This document shows positions 1 to 9,304 of a DNA stretch of 64,000 nucleotides, piece after piece; the first letter of the stretch is position 1; every line of letters starts with the position of its first letter. A program made the position numbers and the translations under genes. Source of the stretch: Actinomyces procaprae (GTDB lineage: Bacteria > Actinomycetota > Actinomycetes > Actinomycetales > Actinomycetaceae); NCBI RefSeq assembly GCF_004798665.1, contig NZ_CP039292.1, forward strand, positions 1,054,001 through 1,118,000, in the 5' to 3' direction. Under the pieces are notes generated by a model that was given only the letters and a program-made list of their open reading frames with translations, was not told the origin of the DNA and did not search any database.

Positions 1-794
1 GGCACGAAGGCCTGGTCGTACTTGGTGAAGGCGTAGGGGGTGCCGAACAGCTCCTCGTAGTAGGCGAAGCCGGCCTTGGTGATCGACAGGATCTCCTCGG
101 CGTCCATGAACTCCGCCAGGCTCCTGCGGCAGTAGACGCCCAGGGGGACGGTGCGGCCGTCGGCGGCCGTGTAGACGTCGGTGACACCGGTGTAGGGGCC
201 GGCCACGATGGCGGTGATGTAGGAGCTGATGCGTTCGCACGGCTCAAAGGCGAAGGTGTGTGCGCCGGCCGCGGCCGGCGTGGGTGCGGGGGTGGGGGAG
301 TTGGACAGCACCGTCCAGCCCTCGGGCACGGTGACGGTGAAGCGGAAGGTGGCCTTCAGGTCGGGCTGCTCGAACACGGTGTACATGCGACGGGCGTCGG
401 GAACCTCGAACTGGGTGTACAGGTAGGTCTCGCCGTCGGCCGGATCGGTGAAGCGGTGCAGTCCCTCGCCCGTGTGCATATAGGCGCAGTCGGCGATGAC
501 CGTCAGCTCGTTGTCCTCCTGCAGGTCCGCCAGTGCGATTCGGGAGTCGGCGAACACCTGCTCCGGGTCCAGGGCGTTGCCGTTGAGCGTCACCGCGTGG
601 ACGGCCGGGGCGATCAGGTCGATGAAGGTGGAGGCTCCCGGGGTGGCGGTGAAGCGGACCGTCGTGGTGGAGCGGAAGGTGGCGTTGGCGGGATCCGCGG
701 CGCCGGACAGATCCAGGACGACGTCGTAGCTGTCGGTGGAGACGACGGCGGCGCGCGCCACCGCCTCCTCGCGGGTGAGGTTCTGACCGGGCAC
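1..794 (-). CDS. pepN: Aminopeptidase N (M1 family), N-terminal part
   Basis: Cytoplasmic zinc aminopeptidase that removes N-terminal residues from peptides. The reading frame from GTG at 792-794 gives about 264 residues beginning MPGQNLTREEAVARAA and runs off the left edge. It covers the N-terminal saddle domain, with segments such as YLYTQFEVPDARRMYTVFEQ and FRFTVTVPEGWTVLSNSPTP that are typical of M1 peptidases. The zinc site (HExxH) and the GAMEN motif would lie beyond the window, so they cannot be checked. A GAAGGAGC ribosome site just upstream supports the GTG start. It is transcribed away from the sugar-acid operon. Confidence 0.9.
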   Translation of the reverse strand, partial: MPGQNLTREEAVARAAVVSTDSYDVVLDLSGAADPANATFRSTTTVRFTATPGASTFIDLIAPAVHAVTLNGNALDPEQVFADSRIALADLQEDNELTVIADCAYMHTGEGLHRFTDPADGETYLYTQFEVPDARRMYTVFEQPDLKATFRFTVTVPEGWTVLSNSPTPAPTPAAAGAHTFAFEPCERISSYITAIVAGPYTGVTDVYTAADGRTVPLGVYCRRSLAEFMDAEEILSITKAGFAYYEELFGTPYAFTKYDQAFV

Positions 795-1148
795 GAATGC
801 TCCTTCGGTGGTAGTTGCGAACGTTCTGGGAACCACGGTGCGAGCCGCGGGCTCCAGCACGATTCTTCCACCGCGGGCCGGGGGGCCAGAAATCGGGGAG
901 GTGCCGCGGTGCCGCGATGCGGTGCCCGGAGCGGGCCGTGCCCCGCGGAGTCCCGACGGCGTAGTACCTAGGACCCAGGTAAACCTCCGGCGATGATCGG
1001 TGTGTTCACTCTGGTGAGCGATGCGATCGCTACCTCTTGACTGAACCGCTCAACTGATGCAGTATTGCCGTGTCGGAATGATCGCAACGATCGTTCGCGG
1101 TCCCCTGTGTGAGTGGACCGTTCAGTTTCGAGATACAAGGAGGTATCC
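795..1148. promoter_or_regulatory. Divergent intergenic region between pepN and the sugar-acid operon
   Basis: This 354-bp gap has no convincing gene. Its pepN-proximal part is GC-rich. The half nearer the transporter is AT-richer and holds a promoter-like pair, TTGACT at 1037-1042 and CAGTAT at 1060-1065 with a 17-bp spacer. A short inverted repeat (GATCG-caa-CGATC) follows at 1080-1092 and could be an operator. Confidence 0.5.
1037..1065 (+). promoter_or_regulatory. Candidate promoter of the sugar-acid operon
   Basis: TTGACT and CAGTAT are separated by 17 bp and lie about 85 bp before the transporter start. The -35 is close to consensus and the -10 is weak. The inverted repeat at 1080-1092 falls just downstream of the expected start site, a usual place for a repressor. 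Inferred from sequence only. Confidence 0.4.
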
Positions 1149-2474
1149 ATGACGGCACCAGCAGACATCCGGGTACGCAGGGCGGGCAGGACCAACTGGC
1201 GTTGGGTCGTCGCCGTCGTCTGCGCCATCGGACTGGCCATCAACTACATCGATCGCTCCGCGATCTCGGTGTCATTGCCCTACATGACCAAGGACTTCGA
1301 CATCACCCCCGGTGAGCAGGGGCTCATCCTGTCCGCCTTCTCCTGGTCCTACGCAGTCATGCAGATCCCCGCGGGCTCACTGATCGACAAGTTCGGCGAG
1401 CGCGTCATGTTCGGCGCCTCCGTGTTCGTGTGGTCGGTGTGCACCGGGGCCACCTTCCTGGTCAGCAGCTTCGCCATGCTGTTCGGGCTCCGGCTCGGAC
1501 TCGGAATCGGTGAGTCGGGCGCATACCCGGCCTCCGCCAAGACCGTCTCACGCTGGTTCCCCCAGCGGGAACGCGCCCGCGCCACCTCCGTCTACGACTC
1601 CGGCGCGCGCATCGGCTCCGCCATAGCAACACCGGTGATCGCCGGAATCATCGGCCTGTGGGGCTGGCGCTGGGTCTTCCTGATCGCCGGCGTGCTCGGG
1701 ATCCTGTGGGCCCTGGGCTGGTGGGGGCTGTACCGGCGGCCGGAACTCGTCGACTCGATCGGCGAGGAGGAGATGGCCATCATCAACGAGGGACGTGCCG
1801 AGGAGGAGCGCGCAGCGGCCGCGGCAGGCACGGAGAAGGCCATCCCAGTGATCGTGCTGCTGCGCAAGCGCGCCGTGTGGGCCATGATGATCGGCTTCTT
1901 CTGCGTGAACTTCGCAGTGACATTCTTCCTCACCTGGTTCCCCACCTACCTCGTGGACGAGCGGGGCTTCGACCTGCTCAAGCTCGGCGCCTTCGGGGCC
2001 ATCCCCCCGATCTGCTCCATCATCGGCTCCTGGAGCGGCGGCCTGATCAATGACGCCCTGCTCAAGCGAGGCTGGACCGTCACCAGGGTCCGCAAGACCT
2101 GCCTGGTGGTCGGCATGCTGCTGTGCGCCGTCATCGGCGGCGCGGCCTTCGTCCCCACCGCGGGCCTCGCACTGGCACTCATGTCCGTGTCCTACTTCGG
2201 CTCCGCCTTCACGATCGTGACCATCTGGTGCCTGCCGGCCGACTTCGTCCCGGCCTCGACCGTGGGAGTCCTGGGAGGAACCCAGAACTTCTTCTCCAAC
2301 ATCGGCTCGGCGCTCAACCCGATAGTGATCGGCTTCCTCTACGGGGCGACCGGTGCATTCGGCCTGCCACTGCTGCTGTCCGGGGCGGTGTCCATCCTCG
2401 GCGCCCTGGTATTCGCCTTCATGCTTCCAAGGGTTGAGCAGATCGACTTCTCCCGGGACGTGGTCGCCGTGTGA
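1149..2474 (+). CDS. MFS transporter, anion:cation symporter (sugar-acid) family
   Basis: Predicted 12-helix inner-membrane symporter of 441 residues. The N-terminal segment INYIDRSAISVSLPYMTKDF and the following helix resemble the ACS family, which imports hexuronates, galactonate and glucarate with protons. ATG 1149 is chosen because AAGGAGG lies just upstream; the frame is open 12 codons further but has no ribosome site there. It is the first gene of a seven-gene operon whose enzymes suit sugar-acid breakdown, so the substrate is probably a sugar acid. The exact substrate cannot be read from sequence. Confidence 0.85.
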   Translation: MTAPADIRVRRAGRTNWRWVVAVVCAIGLAINYIDRSAISVSLPYMTKDFDITPGEQGLILSAFSWSYAVMQIPAGSLIDKFGERVMFGASVFVWSVCTGATFLVSSFAMLFGLRLGLGIGESGAYPASAKTVSRWFPQRERARATSVYDSGARIGSAIATPVIAGIIGLWGWRWVFLIAGVLGILWALGWWGLYRRPELVDSIGEEEMAIINEGRAEEERAAAAAGTEKAIPVIVLLRKRAVWAMMIGFFCVNFAVTFFLTWFPTYLVDERGFDLLKLGAFGAIPPICSIIGSWSGGLINDALLKRGWTVTRVRKTCLVVGMLLCAVIGGAAFVPTAGLALALMSVSYFGSAFTIVTIWCLPADFVPASTVGVLGGTQNFFSNIGSALNPIVIGFLYGATGAFGLPLLLSGAVSILGALVFAFMLPRVEQIDFSRDVVAV

Positions 2475-2605
2475 CTGCTGAAGCAGACGGCGCCAGGGCG
2501 CCGCCGGAGCGTGCCTTAGCGGAGCGACGTCGGGGAGCCCCGCCAGGCTACAAGGCCGCCACTCATGCGGCATGACCGACCACGACGACGAAAGGAGGTG
2601 GGACG

Positions 2606-3502
2606 ATGCGGTCAGAAGCGATTCTCAAAGATCAGGGAGGCACCATGGCCATCACCGTTCGCTCTGACGTCACAGACGAGCCCCGCACCAAGGGGGACCG
2701 GCGGCGCGCCCGACTCGTCGAGCTGCTGGGCGAAGGTCACGGTAGGCGTGCCTCGGTCAATGAGCTCGCGCAGGCGCTGGACGTCTCCGTGGTCACCATT
2801 CGCCGGGACCTGGCCCTGTTGGAGAAGCGCGAGATCATATCCCGCACCTATGGCGGCGCCTCGCTGGCACCGGGGCGGCGCGAGCTGACCATGGCTCAGC
2901 GCCAGGTGAGCAACGCCGTCGAGAAGGAGGCGATCGCGCAGGTGGCGGTATCCCTCCTGAGCGAGGGCGACCTGGTGATCCTCGACGCCGGCTCCACCGC
3001 GGAGCGGATCGCCGCCGCCATCGACAACCGCTTCGAGCTCACCGTGGTCACTAACGGGCTGCGCTGCATCAACCAGCTCGTAGGGCAGGACCGGGTCCAC
3101 GTACTCGTACTGGGCGGCAACCTGCGCGGCATTAACGAGACCATCTGCGGTGGTGACGCCGAGATGACCCTGTCCCGCATCTACGGGAACATCGCCTTCG
3201 TGGGTGCTGACGCCGTGAGCGCCGAGCGTGGCATCGCCTCGCGCACCTACGACCAGTCCCGGCTGAAGGCGATGATGCTGCGCCAGGCCACCCAGGTATA
3301 CGTCATTGCGGACTCCTCCAAGCTCGAGGACGACACCGACTACCCCTACTGGTCCCCGCTGCCCCATGAGTGGGGGCTCATCACCGACGCCAAGGCCTCC
3401 TCCGATCAGATCGATGCCCTTGAGGAGTGCGGCGCCACCACCATCCTGCTCGCCGGTGAGCAGGAACCGACAGACCCAAGCAACACCAAGGAAGAACCAT
3501 GA
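2606..3502 (+). CDS. DeoR/GlpR family transcriptional regulator
   Basis: 298 residues. An N-terminal winged helix-turn-helix (SVNELAQALDVSVVTIRRDL, about residues 48-67) is followed by a DeoR sensor domain of the isomerase-like fold with GDLVILDAGSTAERIA and TVVTNGLRCINQL. DeoR regulators usually repress sugar operons until a phosphorylated intermediate binds. A strong AAAGGAGG at 2591-2598 supports ATG 2606; ATG 2645 is a weaker alternative. The gene is inside the operon it probably controls and overlaps the next gene by 4 bp. Its likely operator is the repeat at 1080-1092, which is inference. Confidence 0.9.
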   Translation: MRSEAILKDQGGTMAITVRSDVTDEPRTKGDRRRARLVELLGEGHGRRASVNELAQALDVSVVTIRRDLALLEKREIISRTYGGASLAPGRRELTMAQRQVSNAVEKEAIAQVAVSLLSEGDLVILDAGSTAERIAAAIDNRFELTVVTNGLRCINQLVGQDRVHVLVLGGNLRGINETICGGDAEMTLSRIYGNIAFVGADAVSAERGIASRTYDQSRLKAMMLRQATQVYVIADSSKLEDDTDYPYWSPLPHEWGLITDAKASSDQIDALEECGATTILLAGEQEPTDPSNTKEEP

Positions 3503-4578
3503 CCAGTAATGCGACCGTCACAACGACCGTCGATCTGAGCGCCACCATGCGGAAGGCAGTGCTGTACGCCCCCAACGACATGCGGATCGAGCAAGTGCCG
3601 ATCCCCGAGCTCGAGCCGGGTGACGTCCTGCTCAAGGTGACCGGTGCTCTGCTGTGCGGCACGGATGTGCGCATCTACACCGGCCGCAAGACCCGCAACG
3701 TGAACCTGCCCTCCACACTCGGGCACGAGTTCGCCGGAGAAGTGGTAGCCGTGAACGGAGACCTGCCCGAGGGCGTGTCAATGGGTGACCAGGTCTGCGT
3801 CTACCCGCTGGTCCCGTGCGGCAACTGCTCGGCCTGCTCCAAGGGGCACCCCAACATCTGCCGCAACCGCGTCGCCTTCGGCTACCAGCTCGACGGCGGC
3901 CTCTCCCAGTACGTGCGCGTGCCGGCGCAGGCCCGCGAGAACCTCATCCCGATCAATCACGTCTCCTCCCGTGAGGCCGCCATCGTGGAGCCCGTCGCCT
4001 GCGCCCTGAACGGTCAGAACCTGGCCAAGGTGGCCGGGGCGGACACGGTACTGGTGGCCGGGGCGGGACCACTCGGCCTGATCCACATCCGCCTGGCCAA
4101 GGCGCAGGGCGTGCGCCAGGTCATCTCCGTGGAGCCCAACCAGGCCCGCCACGCCATCGCCCGCGCCTCCGGGGCCGATCAGGTGCTCGCACCGTCGGAC
4201 GGCATCGCCGACCAGATCCGGGAGTTCGCCCCCGACGGCGTCGACGTGGTCATCATGGCAATCGGCCGTCCCGAGGCCATGTCCCCATACCTCGGGGTGC
4301 TCGCCCCCGGTGCCCGCATCTCGGTGTTCGCCGGCTTCAACTCCGAGGCCAAGCTCGAGTTCGTCGCCAATGACATCCACTACAACGAGTACGAGATCGT
4401 CGGCGCCTCCTCCTGCCGCCGGGAGAACTTCCAACAGGTCGCCCCGATGATCGACGACGGTCGGCTGAAGGTCGCCGACCTGATCGGCACGCAGCTGCCG
4501 CTCGACCGCGCTACGGAGGCCATCGACCTGGCCGCCTCCGGAGCCGACATGCGCGTCGGCGTCGACGTCTGGGCCTGA
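3499..4578 (+). CDS. Zinc-dependent medium-chain alcohol/polyol dehydrogenase
   Basis: 359-residue NAD(P)-dependent dehydrogenase of the sorbitol/threonine/idonate 5-dehydrogenase type. Catalytic zinc ligands are visible as Cys53 and His76-Glu77 (GHE). Structural zinc cysteines 107, 110, 113 and 121 are all present (CGNCSACSKGHPNIC). The Rossmann motif is VAGAGPLGLIH. ATG 3499 overlaps the deoR-type gene by 4 bp and has AAGGAAG upstream. By context it oxidises a hydroxyl of the imported compound to a ketone before phosphorylation. The family does not settle which carbon. Confidence 0.88.
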   Translation: MTSNATVTTTVDLSATMRKAVLYAPNDMRIEQVPIPELEPGDVLLKVTGALLCGTDVRIYTGRKTRNVNLPSTLGHEFAGEVVAVNGDLPEGVSMGDQVCVYPLVPCGNCSACSKGHPNICRNRVAFGYQLDGGLSQYVRVPAQARENLIPINHVSSREAAIVEPVACALNGQNLAKVAGADTVLVAGAGPLGLIHIRLAKAQGVRQVISVEPNQARHAIARASGADQVLAPSDGIADQIREFAPDGVDVVIMAIGRPEAMSPYLGVLAPGARISVFAGFNSEAKLEFVANDIHYNEYEIVGASSCRRENFQQVAPMIDDGRLKVADLIGTQLPLDRATEAIDLAASGADMRVGVDVWA

Positions 4579-4725
4579 CGCCCGGCAACCCCGACCCACC
4601 AGCACCCCGGCTCGCGTCCGTGACGCGAGTCCCGGCCAGCACACCCTTTTTTCGACCCAACTGACGAATGTCACCACGTGGTCCGGCACAGGGCCGGCTC
4701 ACAAGCACCCATAAGGAGAAGCACC

Positions 4726-5553
4726 ATGTCCGTCTACTCACTCAACCCCGTCGGCACTACGCCCGCTCTCGGCCGTCAGCTGCGTCTGCGGCGCCTGCTC
4801 GGCGCCGACGGCCGCATGATGTCGGTGGCCCTGGACCAGGCCGTGCCCCGCGGAGTGGCTCCGCGCCTGGCCGACATCAAGAACACCTTCAACCGGATCA
4901 TTGAGGGCGAGCCCGACGCCTTCACGGTGTTCAAGGGCATCGCGGGCCACCTGCTGTGGGACAACGACGTCACGGTTCCCCTGATCATCAAGGGATCCAC
5001 CTTCTGCGTCGACTTCCACCCCACCTACGACGCCACCGTCGCCGGCGTCCACGACGCCATCCGCCTGGGCGCCGACGCGCTCGCCATCGGCATCTCCGCC
5101 GGCTCGGAGCACCAGGCCGCCATGCTGGAGATGATGTCGGCCACCACCGAGGAGGCGCACAAGTGGGGCATGCCGGTCATCTGCCACGCCTACCCCTCCG
5201 GGGAGCTGTGGGGCGACCTCAAGGGCTCCACCGAGTCCGTCGTCTACGCGGCTCGCGCCGCCGCCGAGTGCGGTACCGACATCGTCAAGACCTGGTACAC
5301 CGGCTCCGCCGCCGAGTTCAAGCAGGTCGTGGACGCCGTCCCCACGCCCGTGGTCGCCGCCGGCGGCGCCCCCGCGCCCAAGCCCATCAACGTCCTGGAG
5401 CAGGCGGCCGCCGTGATGGAGGCCGGCGGCGTGGGCATGACCTGCGGGCGCAACATCTGGCAGGCCGAGGACCCCGCCAAGATGGTCCGGGCGCTGCGGG
5501 CCGTGGTGCACGACGGCGTCGTCCCCTCCGAGGCCGCCAAGCTGCTGGACTGA
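4726..5553 (+). CDS. Class I aldolase of the DeoC/FbaB/LacD superfamily
   Basis: 275 residues, a TIM-barrel Schiff-base aldolase. The probable catalytic lysine is in GTDIVKTWYTG and the early acidic residue in MMSVALDQAVPRG. ATG 4726 is chosen for its AAGGAG site; in-frame upstream codons lack one. Relatives cleave ketose or keto-acid phosphates to dihydroxyacetone phosphate plus an aldehyde (FbaB, LsrF, YihT, IolJ-like activities). Next to a dehydrogenase, a sugar kinase, a hydroxyacid reductase and glycerate kinase, it probably splits a phosphorylated keto sugar acid. Exact substrate unknown. Confidence 0.82.
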   Translation: MSVYSLNPVGTTPALGRQLRLRRLLGADGRMMSVALDQAVPRGVAPRLADIKNTFNRIIEGEPDAFTVFKGIAGHLLWDNDVTVPLIIKGSTFCVDFHPTYDATVAGVHDAIRLGADALAIGISAGSEHQAAMLEMMSATTEEAHKWGMPVICHAYPSGELWGDLKGSTESVVYAARAAAECGTDIVKTWYTGSAAEFKQVVDAVPTPVVAAGGAPAPKPINVLEQAAAVMEAGGVGMTCGRNIWQAEDPAKMVRALRAVVHDGVVPSEAAKLLD

Positions 5554-5595
5554 CGGCCGGCGGCGCTTCCAAGACGACAGGATGACGGAGGTTCA

Positions 5596-7056
5596 ATGAT
5601 GAGCACATTCGTCGGAATCGACCTGGGGACATCGGCCACCAAGGCCGTCGTCGTCGACGCCGGAGGGGAGGTGATTGCCCGGGCCCGCTGCGCCCACCCG
5701 CGTTCCCGCTCAGTGCAGGGACGCGTGGACCCCCGGGCCTGGGAGGGTTCCATCCGGGGCGCGCTGGCCGAGCTGGGGCCGGCCCTGGCCGGTGCCGCCG
5801 GCGTCGGCATCGACGTCCACTGCCCGGTGGCCGTGCCCCTGGACGCGGCCGGGAGGGCCTGCGGACTGGGCGTGGTGTGGGACAACAACATCCTGCGCTA
5901 CTACTTCAACCAGTTCTCGGGCCGACGCTCGGAGCAGGCGCTCGCGGCCACGGGGAACCACCCCTCGCAGTCGACCTTTATGGCCCTGGCACACCCCTAC
6001 CTGCGCAAGCACGACGCCGACTCCTTCGCACGCATGGCCACCTTCGGCATGGCCGGCACCTGGCTCGGCGCCCTACTCACGGGCAAGACCGCGCTGGACC
6101 CCACCCAGGCCTCCTACTCCGGCATCTTCAACACGCTGGAGCCGGAACGGGGGTGGATCCAGGAGACCGTCGAGCTGCTTGACATAGACCCGGGCACGCT
6201 CCCGCCGGTCAAGCACGCGGTGGAGGTACTCGGCACGGTCACGCCGGAGGCGGCCGCCGACTTCGGCCTGCCCGCCGGCGTGCCCGTGTCGGTCGGCTCG
6301 GCAGACACCCCGGCGGCCTCCTATGCCCTGGGGACCAGGCCCGGTACCAAGCCCTTCTTCATCATGGGCACCACCCATGTGATCAACTCCTGCCTGGCCG
6401 CTCCGGACACCCGCGCCACCGCCCTGCAACGCTGCGGCAACCGGCCGGGCGAGTGGCTGATCAACGGGGTTACCAACGGTGGGGACGCCCTGGCCACCGG
6501 TGCGCTGGTGGCCGGCTTCGGCGAGGCCGACGGCGGCGTGGCCGGCATGATCCGCACCGCCTACGACATCTCCCGCGAGGACGCGGTCACCGCCCCGTTC
6601 TTCATTCCGCATGTCATGCGGGAGCGCGGCCCCCTGTGGTTCGAGGCTCCCTGCGCCCGGCTGATCGACATCACCCGGGAGACCAGTCGCGCGCAAGTGG
6701 CCCGCGGCATCGTCGACGGCGTGCTGCTGGTGGACCGCATGGTGCTCGGGTCCTGCGTGCCCAAGGGCTCGGGCTCCATCTACGTCACCGGGGCCTTCGG
6801 GGCGGACGAGGCCTTCCCCCAGATGCTCGCCGACATCCTCGACGCCGATTTGGACCTGGTCGACGAGTCCTACCTGCCGGCCATCGGCGCGGCGGGCATG
6901 TGCGGTGCGACGGTCGCCGACGCGGTGCTGCCGGAGGTCGTCTCCCGGCGGGTGAGTCCACGGCCAGACTGGGTGGCCATCAACGACGACCGCTGGGACG
7001 CTTTCCGCGCCTCCTGGGCCGAGGCGACCGGACGCGATCCTCTGCCGGAGATCTGA
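5596..7056 (+). CDS. FGGY-family carbohydrate kinase
   Basis: 486 residues, the usual size for xylulose/gluconate/glycerol-type kinases. The N-terminal ATPase motif FVGIDLGTSATKAVVVDAGG and a C-terminal FGGY domain around VYVTGAFGADEAFP-like sequence are visible. It would transfer the ATP gamma-phosphate to a terminal hydroxyl of the keto compound made by the zinc dehydrogenase. GGAGG lies just before ATG 5596; ATG 5599 is equally possible. Specificity cannot be assigned, and xylulokinase is only the nearest general label. Confidence 0.87.
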   Translation: MMSTFVGIDLGTSATKAVVVDAGGEVIARARCAHPRSRSVQGRVDPRAWEGSIRGALAELGPALAGAAGVGIDVHCPVAVPLDAAGRACGLGVVWDNNILRYYFNQFSGRRSEQALAATGNHPSQSTFMALAHPYLRKHDADSFARMATFGMAGTWLGALLTGKTALDPTQASYSGIFNTLEPERGWIQETVELLDIDPGTLPPVKHAVEVLGTVTPEAAADFGLPAGVPVSVGSADTPAASYALGTRPGTKPFFIMGTTHVINSCLAAPDTRATALQRCGNRPGEWLINGVTNGGDALATGALVAGFGEADGGVAGMIRTAYDISREDAVTAPFFIPHVMRERGPLWFEAPCARLIDITRETSRAQVARGIVDGVLLVDRMVLGSCVPKGSGSIYVTGAFGADEAFPQMLADILDADLDLVDESYLPAIGAAGMCGATVADAVLPEVVSRRVSPRPDWVAINDDRWDAFRASWAEATGRDPLPEI

Positions 7057-7097
7057 CCGCCCATATCCATTTGCAAACCCTCACGAAAGGCAGTTCC

Positions 7098-8102
7098 ATG
7101 ATCACTTCTGCAAATAGTGTGGAGGCTGTGATGCCGCCCAAGTCCGTGTACGTCGCCCGGCTACTGACCGATGCCGTCACCCGCGAGCTCGACTCCCACG
7201 CCGGGCTCAGCTTCGACGTCGGCCAGGAGGCGCCGCCCGCCCGCGCGGAGCTCCTGCAGCGGGTCGCGGGCAAGGACGCCGCCATTGTCACGCTCACCGA
7301 GCGCATTGACGAGGAGTTCTTCACCGCCGCCGGCCCGAGCCTGAAGATCGTGGCCAACGTGGCTGTCGGATACGACAACATCGACCTGGATGCCGCCGCC
7401 CGCCACGGGGTCACGGTCACCAACACGCCTGGTGTGCTCGACGGCGCCACCGCCGACCACGCCTTCGCCCTGATTCTGGCGCTCGGCCGGCGCATCGTCG
7501 AGGCCGACCGCTTCATCCGCGAGGGCAATGAGTGGGTGTGGGGTCCGCGCATGTTCGTCGGCCTGGATGTCTCCGCCGGCGCCACCCTGGGCATCATCGG
7601 CCTGGGGCGCATCGGCAGGGCGGTGGCCCGGCGCGCCCGCGCCTTCGACATGCGCGTCATCGCCGCCGACGCCACCCGGCCACTCGGCTCCACGGTCGAG
7701 GGCGTCGAGATCGTCGCCCAGGAGGAGTTGCTGGCCGTCTCCGACGTGGTCACCCTGCACGTGCCGCTGCTGCCCTCCACCCGCCACCTGATCAACCGCG
7801 AGACGCTCGCGCTCATGAAGCCGGGCGCCTACCTGGTCAACTGTGCCCGTGGCGGCATCGTCGACGAGCAGGCACTGATCGAGGCGATCGACTCCGGGCA
7901 CCTGCGCGGCGCCGCCATCGACACCTTCGAGGGCGAGCCGCGCGTCAACCCCGAGCTGGTAGCCAGGCCGCAGGTGGTGCTCACCCCGCACACGGCCAGT
8001 GCCGGAGAGGCGACCCGTGACCGCATGTGCCGCCTCGCCGTCGACAATGTCAGCGCGGTACTTCAGGGGCGCGAACCGCTCACCCCGGTCAAGGCGTCCT
8101 GA
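7098..8102 (+). CDS. D-2-hydroxyacid dehydrogenase (hydroxypyruvate/glyoxylate reductase type)
   Basis: 334 residues. The NAD(P) motif GIIGLGRIGRAVARRA is followed by catalytic Arg in NCARGGIVDEQAL, Glu in FEGEP and His in LTPHTASAG, the standard triad of the family. The frame is open further upstream inside the kinase gene, but GAAAGG before ATG 7098 marks the likely start. Placed just before glycerate kinase, it most likely reduces hydroxypyruvate (or tartronate semialdehyde) to D-glycerate. The family also includes phosphoglycerate and lactate dehydrogenases, but this protein lacks the long C-terminal ACT region of SerA. Confidence 0.87.
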   Translation: MITSANSVEAVMPPKSVYVARLLTDAVTRELDSHAGLSFDVGQEAPPARAELLQRVAGKDAAIVTLTERIDEEFFTAAGPSLKIVANVAVGYDNIDLDAAARHGVTVTNTPGVLDGATADHAFALILALGRRIVEADRFIREGNEWVWGPRMFVGLDVSAGATLGIIGLGRIGRAVARRARAFDMRVIAADATRPLGSTVEGVEIVAQEELLAVSDVVTLHVPLLPSTRHLINRETLALMKPGAYLVNCARGGIVDEQALIEAIDSGHLRGAAIDTFEGEPRVNPELVARPQVVLTPHTASAGEATRDRMCRLAVDNVSAVLQGREPLTPVKAS

Positions 8103-8146
8103 CCGGGCGGCGGGCACCGCGTACACGAGACTGAAAGGGCAACCCA

Positions 8147-9304
8147 ATGAAAGTGGTCCTGGCACCCGACTCCTTCAAGGAGAACATGACGGCTCTTCAG
8201 GCCGCCCAGGCGATGGAGCGCGGCGTCCATGACGTGTATCCCGATGCCGAGACGGTCATGGTTCCCATGTCCGACGGCGGGGAGGGCTTCGTGGATGCGG
8301 TCTGCGCCGCCTGGGGCGCAGAGTCCGTCACGGCGCCAACCGTCGACGCCCTGGGTCGGCCCCTCCGTGCCGCCTACGGGCTCGACGGTGATCGCGCCGT
8401 CATGGACGTGGCCGGCTGCGCCGGCCTGGAGCTCATCGCCCCCGCCGACCGTGACGTCCTGCGCTCCAACACCGCCGGGCTGGGGCTGCTCATCAAGGAC
8501 GCGGTCGGTCGCGGGGCCCGCACGATCGTGCTGGGCATCGGTGGCTCGGCCACCAACGACGCCGGCCTGGGTATGCTCACCGCCCTGGGTGCCCGGCTCC
8601 GCAGCGGGCGCGGTGAGGCTGTTCCCCCCTACCTCGACCAGTTCGAGAGGATCAACGAGGTCGACACTTCTGAGCTCCTGCCGCAGCTCGCCGGGACCCG
8701 GTTCCAGGTCGCCTGCGACGTGACCAACCCGCTCACCGGACCCACCGGCGCCACCGCCGTGTTCGGACCGCAGAAGGGGGTCACCCCCGGCATGGTGCCG
8801 GCTCTGGATCGCGCCCTGGCGCACGTCGCCCGGGTATCCGGCCATGAGCCGGAGGCGGATACGCCCGGGGCGGGAGCCGCGGGCGGGCTCGGCTTCGCCC
8901 TACGGGTCTTCCTGGGCGCCTCCCTTGAGCCCGGGGTTGAGCTGGTGGCCCGCGCAGTCGGCCTCGCCGACGCCGTTACCGGAGCCGACCTGGTGCTTAC
9001 GGGGGAGGGGTCCGTGGACGCCCAGACCCTGGCGGGGAAGACCCCCGCAGGGGTGACTGCGGTCGCGGCGCAGGCCGGGGTGCCGTGCGTGGTCTTCGCC
9101 GGGCGGATCAGGGACGGGGCCGAGAACCTGCTCGACCACGGGGTACGGGACCTGGTGAAGGTAGGGCCCGCAGACGAGCCCCTGGAGCTGGCCCTGCGCC
9201 ACGGACCGGAGAACCTGCGCCGCGCCGTCGGCGACTACCTGCGGCGCTGTTCCCCAGCCGGTGCGGGGCAGCTGTGCGTAACTTCTACCGATCTCGGCAC
9301 GTAA
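8147..9304 (+). CDS. glxK: Glycerate kinase
   Basis: 385 residues of the GarK/GlxK type I family (KVVLAPDSFKENMTALQAAQ near the N-terminus, MSDGGEGF further on). It phosphorylates D-glycerate, generally to 2-phosphoglycerate, feeding lower glycolysis. It is the last gene of the operon; AAAGGG precedes ATG 8147. The last residues (TSTDLGT) and the TAA stop at 9302-9304 are encoded by the first units of a 23-bp intergenic repeat array, so the C-terminus was probably altered when the array arose. The core domain appears complete. Confidence 0.9.
   Translation: MKVVLAPDSFKENMTALQAAQAMERGVHDVYPDAETVMVPMSDGGEGFVDAVCAAWGAESVTAPTVDALGRPLRAAYGLDGDRAVMDVAGCAGLELIAPADRDVLRSNTAGLGLLIKDAVGRGARTIVLGIGGSATNDAGLGMLTALGARLRSGRGEAVPPYLDQFERINEVDTSELLPQLAGTRFQVACDVTNPLTGPTGATAVFGPQKGVTPGMVPALDRALAHVARVSGHEPEADTPGAGAAGGLGFALRVFLGASLEPGVELVARAVGLADAVTGADLVLTGEGSVDAQTLAGKTPAGVTAVAAQAGVPCVVFAGRIRDGAENLLDHGVRDLVKVGPADEPLELALRHGPENLRRAVGDYLRRCSPAGAGQLCVTSTDLGT

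Noticed and set aside
6453..7097. Upstream extension of the 2-hydroxyacid dehydrogenase into the kinase gene
   Set aside because: The 215 extra codons are an out-of-frame reading of the kinase; a ribosome site and family length support ATG 7098.
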